Part shown: positions 36,025 to 45,309 of the stretch, piece by piece | Layout: each line of letters starts with the position of its first letter | Position numbering within the stretch: the stretch's first letter is position 1 | Source of the DNA: Caballeronia sordidicola | GTDB lineage: Bacteria; Pseudomonadota; Gammaproteobacteria; Burkholderiales; Burkholderiaceae | Direction: 5' to 3' | Length of the DNA: 64,000 bases | NCBI RefSeq assembly: GCF_002220365.1 | Contig: NZ_MTHB01000110.1 | Coordinates: 186,001-250,000 of the forward strand | Notes under the pieces: model-generated | The model's input: only the letters and a program-made list of their open reading frames with translations | The model's database searches: none | What the model was told of the DNA's origin: nothing | Program-made: the position numbers and the translations under genes

Positions 36025-36744
36025 TTAGCTAAAGCTCAACTGACCGAAGTCGAGCGAAACGAGAAGCGGCTCAGGCACCTTCTGCATGTTTTCGTCATAG
36101 GCATAGATGCGCCGCTTGGTCGGCATCTTGATGCCCTGGAATTCGACGTAATCGCTGACATAGTTAGCGCCGGATGCGCCGCCCAAAATATCGACGGTGT
36201 AGTCGTGGCGCCGCATCAGCCCGTCCGGACCGAAATGGGTGATCTGCGTCCGGGTGTGACTATGAATATCAGCAGGGAACGTCACCTCGAGCCGGCGCCA
36301 TTCCTCGCCGTTTTCGTGCCACGGCTCGATCTCCTCGCTCTCGAACCCGGGATAGGTGTAGAGGAACGGTGACGTGAGATAGGTCCACAACGCCTCGCTC
36401 GCAAAGTAGGTGACGTGGAACTTGTCCCATGGCGTTTCCTGGACGTGACCGGCGTAGGCGGCCTCGGGATCGTCACGGCTTTCGAGCACCGTGCCGTCCA
36501 GCTTTTCGACTGATACACGACCCGGAACAAACACGCTGCGATGACCGGCCGCCAGGAAAGGCGTGATCGTCAGCCGCTGCTGATGCGTGTCGATCTCGAA
36601 GACCTTGTCGTTGAGCAGACCGGGCTGCTGCTTGAGGTGCCAGATCGCGCCGTCGACCGAGAGCTCGGCCTTGAGTCGGCTGAACGCGTTCCAACGGTCC
36701 AGGCCACCGTGGGCGTCAATGGCAAAGGCAAGCAGGTCGTTCAT
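36025..36744 (-). CDS. Conserved protein of unknown function beside the ene-reductase
   Basis: A 239-residue soluble protein with no signal peptide or membrane helix. It begins MNDLLAFAIDAHGGLDRWNAF, and the body is rich in beta strands (HFGPDGLMRRHDYTVDILGG, KMPTKRRIYAYDEN), somewhat like lipid-carrier or LolA-like folds. I cannot name the family. The ATG at 36744 follows CGGAG. It lies 71 bases upstream of the Old Yellow Enzyme on the same strand and is divergent from a LysR gene, so it is probably the first gene of that operon. Confidence 0.7.
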   Translation of the reverse strand: MNDLLAFAIDAHGGLDRWNAFSRLKAELSVDGAIWHLKQQPGLLNDKVFEIDTHQQRLTITPFLAAGHRSVFVPGRVSVEKLDGTVLESRDDPEAAYAGHVQETPWDKFHVTYFASEALWTYLTSPFLYTYPGFESEEIEPWHENGEEWRRLEVTFPADIHSHTRTQITHFGPDGLMRRHDYTVDILGGASGANYVSDYVEFQGIKMPTKRRIYAYDENMQKVPEPLLVSLDFGQLSFS

Positions 36745-37114
36745 GGTCAATCTCCGGTGGTGAAAAGAAACGACGCGTAAGGAGGGGTGGGCTCGCGTTG
36801 TCGATGAACACAGGTTAAAGCGACTGTCTTCGAGCCGGTAGCCGGTCTTTTTCGCTATGACTTATGTGGTTTGCGCATGGGTTCGGGCGAATGCCATAGC
36901 GGGAATGAAGAACGCAACGCCATGAAGTACGGTTTTGCCGCGTCCGCATAAGTCCGAGGTTTCTACGCATCGCGAACAGTGGTTTCGACAGGTCTGCGCG
37001 TGCCAAGAGACAGATAGCCGATGATTTCAGTTATCTTTTATGTCTTAGGCACATCAATCACCTTGCTTCCGGAGAATGGTGCCGGCGCAGTTATCTCGTT
37101 CTACGGAAACCCTG
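36745..37114. other. Divergent intergenic region
   Basis: This 370-base gap separates the unknown protein gene from the divergent LysR gene. It should contain both promoters and the regulator's site. No coding frame is convincing, and I could not pick out a clean inverted repeat. Confidence 0.45.
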
Positions 37115-38023
37115 ATGAAAGACATATTCGCGCTCAAGCTCTACACCCGCGTCGCCCGGCTTGGCAGCTTCTCCGCCGCCGCTCGCGAATGCGGACTTTC
37201 GCAGTCACAGGCCTCGCGCATCATTGCCGAGCTGGAAGCAGGGCTCGGCGCCCGGTTGCTCTCGCGCACCACACGCGCCGTCGTGCCGACGGAAGCCGGT
37301 TCCGAATTCCTCGCCCGAATGGAGCCCATTCTGATTGCTCTCGATGAAGCGGAACATAGCGTTCGCGAGGGAGGCGAGTTGCGCGGGTCGCTGCGAATGA
37401 GCATGCCGACCAGCGTGGCGATTCGCGAAGTCATCCCGCGCCTCGAGACGTTTACTGCCAGGCATCCCCATCTGCAAATCCATCTTCTGCTTGAGGATCG
37501 AAGGCAGGATCTGGTTCGCGACGCGGTCGATGTCGCGATCCGCCTTGGCTCGCTGGCAGATTCGGGCGCGACAGCGAAACTTATCGCAACGATCCCTCGC
37601 CTGATCCTGGCGGCGCCGAGCTATCTTGAGCGCGCGGGGATACCAGCCACGCCCGATGATCTCGTTGCGCACAGGATTGTGGGCGGCCCTGCGGCATCGG
37701 TGCCGTGGGCGTGGAAGTTCGAGCGTCATGGCGAAACCGTGGTGGCGGATGTCTCGCCGCATTTCACGACGAACGAGAACGAAGGTGCCGTTGCTGCTGC
37801 GGTGGCCGGCTTCGGCATTACGTCGACGACTGGATGGGCGTGCCGCCGTGAACTCGAAGACGGGTCCCTCGTCGCGTTGCTCACGGACTGGAAAACCGTC
37901 GATGTTCCCGTGCACGCCTATTTTCCGCTTGGTCGCGCCACCCGTGCGGCTGGTCGCGCCGTGATCGAGCACCTGATAGCGGACCTGCGGGTAACAGCAG
38001 ACACTTCGCGCTCCACCTCATGA
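37115..38023 (+). CDS. LysR-family regulator
   Basis: A 302-residue LysR protein of the AaeR/DsdC-like oxidoreductase-associated group (MKDIFALKLYTRVARLGSFSAAARECGLSQSQASRIIAELE). The effector domain contains DLVRDAVDVAIRLGSLADSG. The ATG at 37115 has GGAAA upstream and was chosen over 37076. It is divergent from the unknown protein and Old Yellow Enzyme genes, which are the expected targets. Confidence 0.86.
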   Translation: MKDIFALKLYTRVARLGSFSAAARECGLSQSQASRIIAELEAGLGARLLSRTTRAVVPTEAGSEFLARMEPILIALDEAEHSVREGGELRGSLRMSMPTSVAIREVIPRLETFTARHPHLQIHLLLEDRRQDLVRDAVDVAIRLGSLADSGATAKLIATIPRLILAAPSYLERAGIPATPDDLVAHRIVGGPAASVPWAWKFERHGETVVADVSPHFTTNENEGAVAAAVAGFGITSTTGWACRRELEDGSLVALLTDWKTVDVPVHAYFPLGRATRAAGRAVIEHLIADLRVTADTSRSTS

Positions 38024-38300
38024 TGTGCAGACAGAGCCGAACTTGAACACAAGATCGCGATCGCATTCGAGGCGGCGGTGCTCGCTTGTACATTCGCCTG
38101 AACCGTGTCAATCTATTTGCCATTCGCCGTGCGGTGGCTGCATTAAAAGAATCGATTAATAGCGATTCCCGCCGAAGCCCGCAATGCGGCGAGCTGTGTC
38201 ACGCGAGCCGTTCGTCCCCAGGGTCAATACAAGAAAAATAAGCACATCAGGACACGGTTGCCGTTTCATTAAGGTGCTTCATTAATAGACGGAGTCCGCC

Positions 38301-38603
38301 ATGTCTATTGTTGCCATTGATGGTGTTCGTTGGACTAATGATCGCGTTACCCACGTACGTTGGGGCAGCATCGATGAATTGACGGCCAACTGGACGTCGG
38401 TACCCAAAGTCGTGGATGTGGACCGCGTGGTGAAAGTCCTGGAGAAAGGAGAGCTGGTGCGCACGGTGTTCAAGCTGGGGGGGCGAAGCTATCTGGGTCC
38501 TCAGGTTAGCTCCATCCCTTACGCTAACGGGCACATTGGCATCGAAACGTCTTTTGAAGACGGTCGAATTGAAAAAACGTTGGAAGATCTGCCAACCGTT
38601 TAA
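38301..38603 (+). CDS. Small conserved protein (DUF3892-like)
   Basis: A 100-residue soluble protein with a good GGAG ribosome site seven bases before the ATG. The pattern (VTHVRWGSIDELTANW, then VVKVLEKGELVRTVFKLGG and IGIETSFEDGRIEKTLEDLP) suggests a small beta-rich DUF3892-type fold. I am not certain of that assignment. It stands alone between a LysR and a MarR gene. Function unknown. Confidence 0.6.
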   Translation: MSIVAIDGVRWTNDRVTHVRWGSIDELTANWTSVPKVVDVDRVVKVLEKGELVRTVFKLGGRSYLGPQVSSIPYANGHIGIETSFEDGRIEKTLEDLPTV

Positions 38604-38693
38604 TCGATTCGACCGTTTTCGTTCCACTGTTCGCAGCATTGGGGGCACGCGTGGCGTAGCGCAAGTGCGCTTGGTCAAGGTTGCCTGTCGCAA

Positions 38694-39164
38694 TCATCCG
38701 TCAAGGAATGATTGCTCCAGTTCGTCGGAATATACCTCCGCAAGCAGCGTGCGCAGCTTCGACGCCTTGGCTGCGCCATAGGCGTTTTCGAAGCGTATTT
38801 GCGCTTCATTCCATAGAGCCTTCGACTCGGCCAGTTTCTTTTTTCCTGCCGGGGTCAAGGCAACACGACGTCCGCGTTTATCGGTTTCATCGGGAAGCAA
38901 TTCAATAAACCCGTCGCGCTCAAGCGGCTTGAGATTGTGCGAAAGTGCGGAGCGGTCAAGCACCATGTCTTTGGCAAGATCGCTCATGTTCGGCGTGCCC
39001 GCGCGATCAATATGCACCAGTGTGGAATGTTGCGACAGCTTGAGACCGCAAGGCGCAAGTACGCTCTCGTACAGTTGCGAGAGCCTGCGCGTGGCCTTGC
39101 GCAACGCGGCGCCGTTGCATAACGAGACTGCGGCCGAAGAGTGCTGTTTATTCGAAGTGTTCAT
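38694..39164 (-). CDS. MarR-family regulator of the adjacent efflux pump
   Basis: A 156-residue MarR-type repressor. The winged helix reads NMSDLAKDMVLDRSALSHNLKPLERDGFIEL, with the wing DETDKRGRRVALTPAG. It lies 42 bases downstream of a 14-helix drug:H+ antiporter gene on the same strand and is likely cotranscribed. Such pairs usually have the MarR protein repress its own operon until a drug or phenolic ligand binds. Confidence 0.85.
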   Translation of the reverse strand: MNTSNKQHSSAAVSLCNGAALRKATRRLSQLYESVLAPCGLKLSQHSTLVHIDRAGTPNMSDLAKDMVLDRSALSHNLKPLERDGFIELLPDETDKRGRRVALTPAGKKKLAESKALWNEAQIRFENAYGAAKASKLRTLLAEVYSDELEQSFLDG

Positions 39165-39206
39165 GGTTCACTTGAAAATGACGGTTCGAAAGATCGTCAG
39201 GCAATC

Positions 39207-40745
39207 TTAGTCTATTGACACATCCAGACGCATGGCAGACTGCCGATCCTGATGAGGCGCCGTTTCCTCGGCGCTGATCAACAGCCAGCACAGCGCGCTC
39301 GCTACAAATGCAACAGCGGACGCCGCGAACAGCACACCCTCGTATCCGTAACCAAGGCTGGCTCGCGCGATTGATCCAAGTCCCTGATGCGATGAAATCA
39401 GCGACGCCGCGGAAGCCAGGTTCCCATTCGCGATGGAACGCGTAATTTCCAGCTTGTCGTGGCCGCCGAGTGCCGGCAATTCTCGCTCAATGCTCGCGTG
39501 GATTCGATAAAACAACAATGCGCCGAGCGCCGCGAACCCCACCACAATGCCGCTGAACCGCATGGTCCCTGATACACCGGACGCCATGCCCGCCCGTTCC
39601 ACGGGGATCACCGTCATGCTGACCTTGGCGATCTGACCGTTGAGAATGCCGGCGCCCGTCGAGGCCACCAGCATCGGAAGAAAGATCGCGCTGAAGCTGA
39701 ACGCCTGGATCTGCAGCGCGGTTCCGAACAGGCCGGCTGCGACCAGCAACAAGCCGCAAACGAGCAGCATGCGTCCCGACATCCGATGATCGAGATACAC
39801 GGACACAATACGCGGCACCCCGAACAAGGGCACGGCGAGCGGTAACATCAGCAGGCCGGCGTTGAGCGGCGAATAGCCGAGGGCGCTTTGGAAAAAGAAG
39901 GGCAGATAGGTCAGCATGGTCAGGAACGCGACCGCGTACGACACGCCGGCGAGATTCGCGCCGAGATAGGTCCGCTTGCGGAAATAGTCAAGCTCGACCA
40001 TGGGCCGCGCCTGCTTAAGTTCGACGATCACGAACGCTACGAGGAAAATGACTGAGGCCGCTAGTCGCGCCCTGACGGAAGTGCTAAGCCATCCCTCGCG
40101 ATTGCCTGAAATCAGTGCCCAGGTGAGTAGCCCGAGAAATGCGCTGAACGTCACCACGCCCCACATGTCGATCGCGATTGCGTGCGGATCTTTGGATTCA
40201 TCGACTACAAAATACGTCATGGCAATCATGATTGCGCCAACGGGCAGGTTGACATAGAAAGCCCACTGCCAGCCCAGCGACTGCGTGATCAATCCGCCTG
40301 CCACGGGCCCGAGCATGATGGCCACGCCGATCACCGAGCCCCAGAATGCAAACGCCTTGGCGCGTTCCTTACCTTGAAATCCATGTGCGAGGACTGCGAG
40401 TGCCGCGCTGAGCTGCAACGCGGCGCCCACTCCCTGCAGCGCGCGTGCGGCGTTCAACACAACCGTGGTTGTAGCGGCGCCGCAGATGAAAGACGCAGTG
40501 GTGAAGACGAACAGGCCAATGATCAACAGGCGCTTTCTGCCGAAGCGGTCGGCGAGCGCGCCAGCGGGCATCACCAATGTTGCAAACGCCAGTGTGTAAG
40601 CCGAGATGACCCATTCAATGGCGACGAAATCCGCATGCAGGGAACGCGCGATTGACGAGAGCGATACCGCGACAATATTCGCGTCCAGGTTGATCATGAA
40701 TGACGGTACCGACACGCATAACAACAACAGAAATCTTTTCTGCAT
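39207..40745 (-). CDS. DHA2-family MFS drug:H+ antiporter (14 helices)
   Basis: A 512-residue multidrug antiporter. It has the DHA2 helix-1 motif NLDANIVAVSLSSIARSLHAD (motif D1), motif A as GALADRFGRKRLLIIGL, motif B ALQGVGAALQLSAALAVL and motif C GPVAGGLITQSLGWQWAFYVNLP. The ATG at 40745 (MQKRFLLLL) is preferred to an upstream frame. There is no adaptor gene beside it, so it may act alone in the inner membrane. A MarR gene follows, and a GCATATGC palindrome lies upstream. Confidence 0.87.
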   Translation of the reverse strand: MQKRFLLLLCVSVPSFMINLDANIVAVSLSSIARSLHADFVAIEWVISAYTLAFATLVMPAGALADRFGRKRLLIIGLFVFTTASFICGAATTTVVLNAARALQGVGAALQLSAALAVLAHGFQGKERAKAFAFWGSVIGVAIMLGPVAGGLITQSLGWQWAFYVNLPVGAIMIAMTYFVVDESKDPHAIAIDMWGVVTFSAFLGLLTWALISGNREGWLSTSVRARLAASVIFLVAFVIVELKQARPMVELDYFRKRTYLGANLAGVSYAVAFLTMLTYLPFFFQSALGYSPLNAGLLMLPLAVPLFGVPRIVSVYLDHRMSGRMLLVCGLLLVAAGLFGTALQIQAFSFSAIFLPMLVASTGAGILNGQIAKVSMTVIPVERAGMASGVSGTMRFSGIVVGFAALGALLFYRIHASIERELPALGGHDKLEITRSIANGNLASAASLISSHQGLGSIARASLGYGYEGVLFAASAVAFVASALCWLLISAEETAPHQDRQSAMRLDVSID

Positions 40746-40815
40746 ATCTTTGCCTTGATGGGATAACGGCGGCCGGGCTGGGCGCATCGGCCCGTTGCAA
40801 GACCATTCAAAGTAG

Positions 40816-40828
40816 TTGCATATGCCAA
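40816..40828. promoter_or_regulatory. Candidate MarR operator upstream of the DHA2 pump
   Basis: TTGCATATGCCAA is a near-perfect palindrome with the 8-base core GCATATGC, located about 70 bases upstream of the pump start in an AT-rich promoter-like stretch. It is the only clear dyad there. Its use by the MarR protein encoded downstream is inference. Confidence 0.4.
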
Positions 40829-40899
40829 TATATTATCCCGTGCAGCAATTTAGGCAAGCAAATTCTGCTGCGTGCCTAGGCGCAATAAGGCCCCGTGTT

Positions 40900-40934
40900 G
40901 GCAAAAACGAAAACGCACGGATGCCTGTGCGTTT
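40900..40934 (-). terminator. Rho-independent terminator of the GNAT gene
   Basis: AAACGCAC (40911-40918) and GTGCGTTT (40927-40934) form an 8-bp stem with an 8-base loop. On the minus strand the stem is followed by TCGTTTTTG. It lies about 60 bases past the GNAT stop codon, so it fits as that gene's terminator. Confidence 0.7.
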
Positions 40935-40993
40935 GTGTTCTGGAGGACTGCGGAGACGTGTGGGAAGCTTTCGGGCAGGGCCGCCCTGAGGCG

Positions 40994-41452
40994 CTACAAG
41001 GCGAGCTTGTAACCCTCGTGGCTAGCCTTGAAGCCGAGCTTTTCATAGAAGCGGTGGGCGTCGCTACGGCTCTTGTCGGTCGTGAGCTGGACAAGATTGC
41101 ATCCTCGCGACTTGCACTCGGAGATCGCCCATTCGAACATCTTCTGGCCCAACCCGGAATCACGCCGATGCGCGGCGATTCGAACCGCCTCGATTTGTCC
41201 CCTCCACGAACCCATGCGTGCAATGCCGGGGATAAATGAAAGTTGCAACGTGCCTATTATTTCGTCGCCATCGGCAACCACCGCTAGTCGCTGGTTCGCA
41301 TCCGCTTCTATAGCCTTGAACGCGTCGACGTATCTTTGGTCGAGCGGCGTGCCGATGATTTCTCTCTGGCTCCCGAGTTCGTCGTCGGCTAACAAGGCGA
41401 CGATTGCAGGGACATCGGCTAGCAGAGCGGTCCGGAAAACGATGTGTTCCAC
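40994..41452 (-). CDS. GNAT-family N-acetyltransferase
   Basis: A 152-residue GNAT enzyme. The acetyl-CoA loop is RIAAHRRDSGLGQKMFEWA (Q/R-x-x-G-x-G as RDSGLG), followed by NLVQLTTDKSRSDAHRFYEKLGFKAS as motif B. The N-terminal acceptor region (ALLADDELGSQRE) is the form found in many small uncharacterised acetyltransferases. It is a single gene with its own terminator. The acceptor is unknown. Confidence 0.85.
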   Translation of the reverse strand: MEHIVFRTALLADVPAIVALLADDELGSQREIIGTPLDQRYVDAFKAIEADANQRLAVVADGDEIIGTLQLSFIPGIARMGSWRGQIEAVRIAAHRRDSGLGQKMFEWAISECKSRGCNLVQLTTDKSRSDAHRFYEKLGFKASHEGYKLAL

Positions 41453-41535
41453 GTTAGAACCTCATAGGGTAAGGAGTTGAAGTATATGCACCCGTGGTGC
41501 CGCGATCGACGAAACGCAACGCTCCACAGGTCATG

Positions 41536-42291
41536 TCATGCTTCGTCACCCAGAAGCGTGCGCAGCATGCGCTCGGGGTTGGCCAGGAACGACCGCATGA
41601 CCTGGAAGTGTTCTGTCTCTTCGTAGCTGACGCGTTTTACACCTTCCGTGGTGAACTCGTAGATCCACGCGTCCGGATACGCCATCAGAATAGGCGAGTG
41701 AGTGGCAATGATGAACTGCGACTCGTCGCGGGCCAGGTCATGAAGTCTGGCAAGAGCGGTGAGTTGACGTTGTGGAGATAACGCGGCTTCCGGCTCGTCG
41801 AGGAGATAAAGACCCTTGCCGCCGAAGCGATTCATCAGCAACGCCAAAAAAGACTCGCCGTGCGAGCGCTCGTGCAGGGAATTCCCGCCGTAGGAGTTGA
41901 TGACGGGAGGACCGAACGAGGGCTCCGCATCGAGGTTCTCGATCTCGGTGGCCACGTTGAAGAAGCTCTCTGCGCGCAGGAAGAAGCCATCCTTCGGACG
42001 CCTCACTCCTTTGGCAATGCGCAGGTATTCGTCAAGCACCGAATGCGACAGCCGGGTTCCAAAGTTGAAGTTCTTCGTACCGCCTTCCGGGTTGAATCCC
42101 ATCGAGACAGCAATGGCCTCGAGGAGCGTCGATTTCCCGGAGCCGTTTTCGCCGACGAAGAAAGTAATCTTTGGATGCAGTTCAAGCGTTTCCAGCGACC
42201 GGACTGCCGGCAGCGAGAACGGATAACGATCGAATGACTCGACCTTGTCGCGCTGCAAGCTTATCCGGCTGATGTACTGGGTAGAGATCAT
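41536..42291 (-). CDS. Stand-alone AAA/ABC-type ATPase (RecF/OLD-like fold)
   Basis: A 251-residue SMC/ABC-class ATPase. Walker A is GENGSGKST (residues 47-55), the signature-like element is ERSHGESF, Walker B is LYLLDEPEAALS, and the H-loop is FIIATHSPILMAYP. No coiled coil or TOPRIM nuclease domain is present, so this is the minimal ATPase core seen in orphan AAA_21-type proteins. Some relatives belong to anti-phage systems such as Gabija or Septu, but no nuclease partner lies beside this gene. It is divergent from fabV. Its role is unknown. Confidence 0.8.
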   Translation of the reverse strand: MISTQYISRISLQRDKVESFDRYPFSLPAVRSLETLELHPKITFFVGENGSGKSTLLEAIAVSMGFNPEGGTKNFNFGTRLSHSVLDEYLRIAKGVRRPKDGFFLRAESFFNVATEIENLDAEPSFGPPVINSYGGNSLHERSHGESFLALLMNRFGGKGLYLLDEPEAALSPQRQLTALARLHDLARDESQFIIATHSPILMAYPDAWIYEFTTEGVKRVSYEETEHFQVMRSFLANPERMLRTLLGDEA

Positions 42292-42526
42292 GATGGTAGC
42301 GTCATGTGTTCACGGACGTCGCTAATGACATGGCGTTGTGGGGATACATTCATGGATACAGCGGAAAGCCGCGCCTGTCGCCGCCTTGACGAAGCACTAT
42401 CTTAACCCGGTGGGCCACCGTGTAATGGAGCGAGCGGCTACCTGCCTGACGCTCCTCATTTACAATGCTCGAAATTTTTCGTGCCGCCCGACTGCAATCC
42501 GGGCATCCCCACATTGCGAGGTCTTC

Positions 42527-43723
42527 ATGATCGTCAAACCACGCGTGCGCGGTTTCATCTGCGTGACTACTCATCCCGTCGGCTGTGAAGCCAACGTCGA
42601 GCAACAGATCGACTATGTGACGGCGCAAGGCCCCATTACGGGAGGACCCCGAAAAGTCCTGGTGATCGGTGCGTCGACCGGATACGGGCTTGCGGCCAGG
42701 ATCACGGCGGCATTTGGTTGCGGCGCAGAGACCCTCGGTGTCTTCTTCGAACGTGCCGGGGAAGAAAACAAGCCCGGCTCGCCCGGCTGGTACAACACCG
42801 CAGCATTCGCCAAATTCGCGGCTGCGAAGGGCCTGTATGCAAAGAGCATCAATGGCGACGCTTTCTCCGACGAAATCAAGCAGAAGACCATCGATGTCAT
42901 CAAGCGAGATCTCGGGAAGATCGACCTGGTCGTGTATAGCCTCGCGTCACCGCGACGCACGCACCCGAAGACCGGCGAGGTCTTCAGCTCGACACTGAAA
43001 CCCGTTGGTAAGGCCATTACATTGCGCGGGCTCGATACCGACAAGGAAATTGTCAAGGAAAGCAGGCTGGAACCGGCGACGCAAAGCGAGATCGATAACA
43101 CCGTGGCCGTGATGGGCGGTGAAGACTGGCAGATGTGGATTGATGCATTGCGTGCAGCCGGCGTTCTGGCAGAGGGCGCGAAGACCACCGCGTTTACGTA
43201 CCTCGGCGAGAAGATCACTCACGACATCTATTGGAACGGTTCCATAGGTGCTGCCAAGAAAGACCTGGATCATAAGGTCCTGGCGATCCGCAGCAGCCTG
43301 TCCGGTCACGGTGGCGATGCGCGCGTCTCGGTATTGAAAGCGGTTGTCACGCAGGCAAGCTCAGCCATCCCCATGATGCCGTTGTACTTGTCCTTGCTGT
43401 TCAAGGTCATGAAAGAAGAGGGGACGCACGAGGGTTGCATCGAACAGGTCTATGGCCTATACAAAGACAGCTTGTACGGCAATTCGCCGTGCATGGATCA
43501 GGAGGGCCGATTGCGCGCGGACTACAAGGAACTCAGCCCGTCAGTCCAGGCTCGCGTGCAGCAACTATGGGATCAAGTCACTAGCGACAACCTTTACGAA
43601 CTCACCGATTTCGTCGGCTATAAAAGCGAATTTCTACGGCTGTTCGGGTTCGAGATCGCCGGGGTTGACTATGAAGCCGATGTCAACCTGAAGGTGGATA
43701 TTCCCGGCATCGTCCAGGGTTAG
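42527..43723 (+). CDS. fabV: Trans-2-enoyl-ACP (CoA) reductase FabV
   Basis: A 398-residue enoyl reductase that completes the fatty acid elongation cycle with NADH. The cofactor loop is [12 protein letters not shown] at residues 48-59. The catalytic pair Tyr235 and Lys244 (Y-x8-K in [11 protein letters not shown]) matches the spacing that distinguishes FabV from FabI. The ATG at 42527 follows GAGGT and gives the normal family start ([10 protein letters not shown]); the frame is open to 42338, but that extension is not homologous. FabV enzymes are much less sensitive to triclosan than FabI. A strong hairpin follows at 43776. Confidence 0.95.
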   Translation: MIVKPRVRGFICVTTHPVGCEANVEQQIDYVTAQGPITGGPRKVLVIGASTGYGLAARITAAFGCGAETLGVFFERAGEENKPGSPGWYNTAAFAKFAAAKGLYAKSINGDAFSDEIKQKTIDVIKRDLGKIDLVVYSLASPRRTHPKTGEVFSSTLKPVGKAITLRGLDTDKEIVKESRLEPATQSEIDNTVAVMGGEDWQMWIDALRAAGVLAEGAKTTAFTYLGEKITHDIYWNGSIGAAKKDLDHKVLAIRSSLSGHGGDARVSVLKAVVTQASSAIPMMPLYLSLLFKVMKEEGTHEGCIEQVYGLYKDSLYGNSPCMDQEGRLRADYKELSPSVQARVQQLWDQVTSDNLYELTDFVGYKSEFLRLFGFEIAGVDYEADVNLKVDIPGIVQG

Positions 43724-43775
43724 GTCCACGCTGTGCCGACTTGAATCTATAGAGGTTGGCGCGCTAACGCCGGAT

Positions 43776-43810
43776 GAGGATATCGCCGCCCAAGCGGCGG
43801 CGATATCCTC
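43776..43810. terminator. Perfect 15-bp hairpin between convergent genes
   Basis: Arms GAGGATATCGCCGCC (43776-43790) and GGCGGCGATATCCTC (43796-43810) are exact complements around the loop CAAGC. The hairpin lies 53 bases past the fabV stop and 13 bases past the end of the outer-membrane factor gene on the other strand. It lacks a clear T run on either side. The position strongly suggests a bidirectional terminator or mRNA 3'-end stabiliser. Confidence 0.65.
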
Positions 43811-43822
43811 GGAGCACTCGCG

Positions 43823-45289
43823 TCACCCTTGTACGCGCCAGCCGAGTCCCAGACTTTTCTGCAAAGAGACAAAATCCTTTAGCAATTCGGCTTGTCCAGA
43901 GACCACATTCTGCTGCGCGCTGAACTGCGTGCGTTGGGTATCGAGCAGGTCGATCAGGCTTGATGCACCCGCTGTATAACGTTGACGCATCAACGTAGCC
44001 GAGCGGTCCGCCGACGCCTGCACCTGCTGCAGCGTTGCCAGATGTTCGCGCTGATGCCCATAACGCGACAATGAGGTATTCGCGTCCTGCAACGCGGCGA
44101 GCACCGTATGCGTGTATTTCGCATCGGCCTCGTCGCGCGACGCTTCGGCGCTATGAACGCTCGAGAGCGTGCGGCCGAAGTCCAGTATGTTCCACTGCAG
44201 ATAAGGCGCGCCAATCCAGCTGAAGTTGTTCTTGCGGACAAGGTGGCCCGGATCGGCCGCGGTATAGCCTATATCGCCGAACAATGTCACCTTCGGGAAA
44301 AAGTCAGCCTTGTGCTCGCCGATCTGAGCGTTGCTGGAAGCGAGCCGCCGTTCCGCCGCGCGAATATCGGGCCGTTGCTGCAGCATTGAAGCCGGGTCGC
44401 CGATAGCCACGGATGCCGGCAAGGCCGGCAACGGGCGTTGCGCAGATAACTCCTGATCGAGCGTGCCCGGAGCCTGGCCCGTCAAGACGGCGAGCTGATC
44501 GAGCGACTCGGCCACTTGCTCGTCCAGCGGCGTCAACGTCGCGCGGGTGTTCTCGACCTGCGTGGTCAGGCGTTCGACATCGACGTCGGCCGCCGTGCCG
44601 TGCGCGCGGCGCTGCTGCGTCAACGTGAGCATTTGCTGCTCCAGCTCAGCCGAGCGTTGTGCAAGCGTCAGACGTTCCTGCTCATCACGCAGATCGACAT
44701 AAGCCTGCGCGACTTCCGCGGCGAGCGACACTTGCGTGTCGGCGAGATCGGCATCGACCGCATCGGCTTGCGCTGTAGCGGCTTCGACCGCGCGGCGCGT
44801 GCCACCAAACAGATCAATCTCCCACGATGCATCGAAGCCCGCTGTATAGAGCTGTAGCGGTCCTCCCCCGGACGAGGATGAGCTACCGGAACTGCCTTGA
44901 GACGACGACAGCGAACTCAGGTTGGGCTCGCGCATGCGCAACGCGGCGGCGTCGAAAGAGGCGGTCGGCATGCCGTTCGCTTTTTGGTGCTGCAACTGCG
45001 CGCGCGCTTCGCGCAGACGCGCTTGCGCCGCGTGAACGTCCGGGTTATGCGCGAGCGCGGCGTCGATCAGCACGTTAAGTTGCGGGTCGTCGAGCGACAG
45101 CCACCATTGACTGGGTGCGCGTGCTGAGACCATGCCGAGCGCGGGCGTGCGGACGAAGTTGGAGGCATGCGCCGCGTCGGGCGCGACCTGCGGCGCACCG
45201 GCATAGTCGGGGCCGACGGTGCAGGCCGAGAGCGCGCAGGCGGACGCCAGCAGCGTAAGAAGGAGAGAGGCAGTAGGGCGAGCGAACAT
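43823..45289 (-). CDS. Outer-membrane efflux lipoprotein (OprM/NodT family)
   Basis: A 488-residue TolC-like outer-membrane channel of a tripartite pump. The lipoprotein signal ends in the lipobox LSAC, giving an N-terminal lipidated Cys. It contains the duplicated coiled-coil regions (NPDVHAAQARLREARAQLQ, then TGQAPGTLDQELS, and AQIGEHKADFFPKVTLFGDIGY) typical of the RND/NodT outer-membrane factors. The ATG at 45289 gives a standard signal peptide; a TTG at 45313 overlaps the MFS stop. It is last in the adaptor-MFS-channel operon. Confidence 0.9.
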   Translation of the reverse strand: MFARPTASLLLTLLASACALSACTVGPDYAGAPQVAPDAAHASNFVRTPALGMVSARAPSQWWLSLDDPQLNVLIDAALAHNPDVHAAQARLREARAQLQHQKANGMPTASFDAAALRMREPNLSSLSSSQGSSGSSSSSGGGPLQLYTAGFDASWEIDLFGGTRRAVEAATAQADAVDADLADTQVSLAAEVAQAYVDLRDEQERLTLAQRSAELEQQMLTLTQQRRAHGTAADVDVERLTTQVENTRATLTPLDEQVAESLDQLAVLTGQAPGTLDQELSAQRPLPALPASVAIGDPASMLQQRPDIRAAERRLASSNAQIGEHKADFFPKVTLFGDIGYTAADPGHLVRKNNFSWIGAPYLQWNILDFGRTLSSVHSAEASRDEADAKYTHTVLAALQDANTSLSRYGHQREHLATLQQVQASADRSATLMRQRYTAGASSLIDLLDTQRTQFSAQQNVVSGQAELLKDFVSLQKSLGLGWRVQG

Positions 45290-45309
45290 CGTGGATAGTG
45301 TCTTTGCCG

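Noticed and set aside
41536-43723. ATPase plus fabV as a defence system
   Set aside because: FabV is a normal fatty acid enzyme and no nuclease or sensor gene is adjacent.
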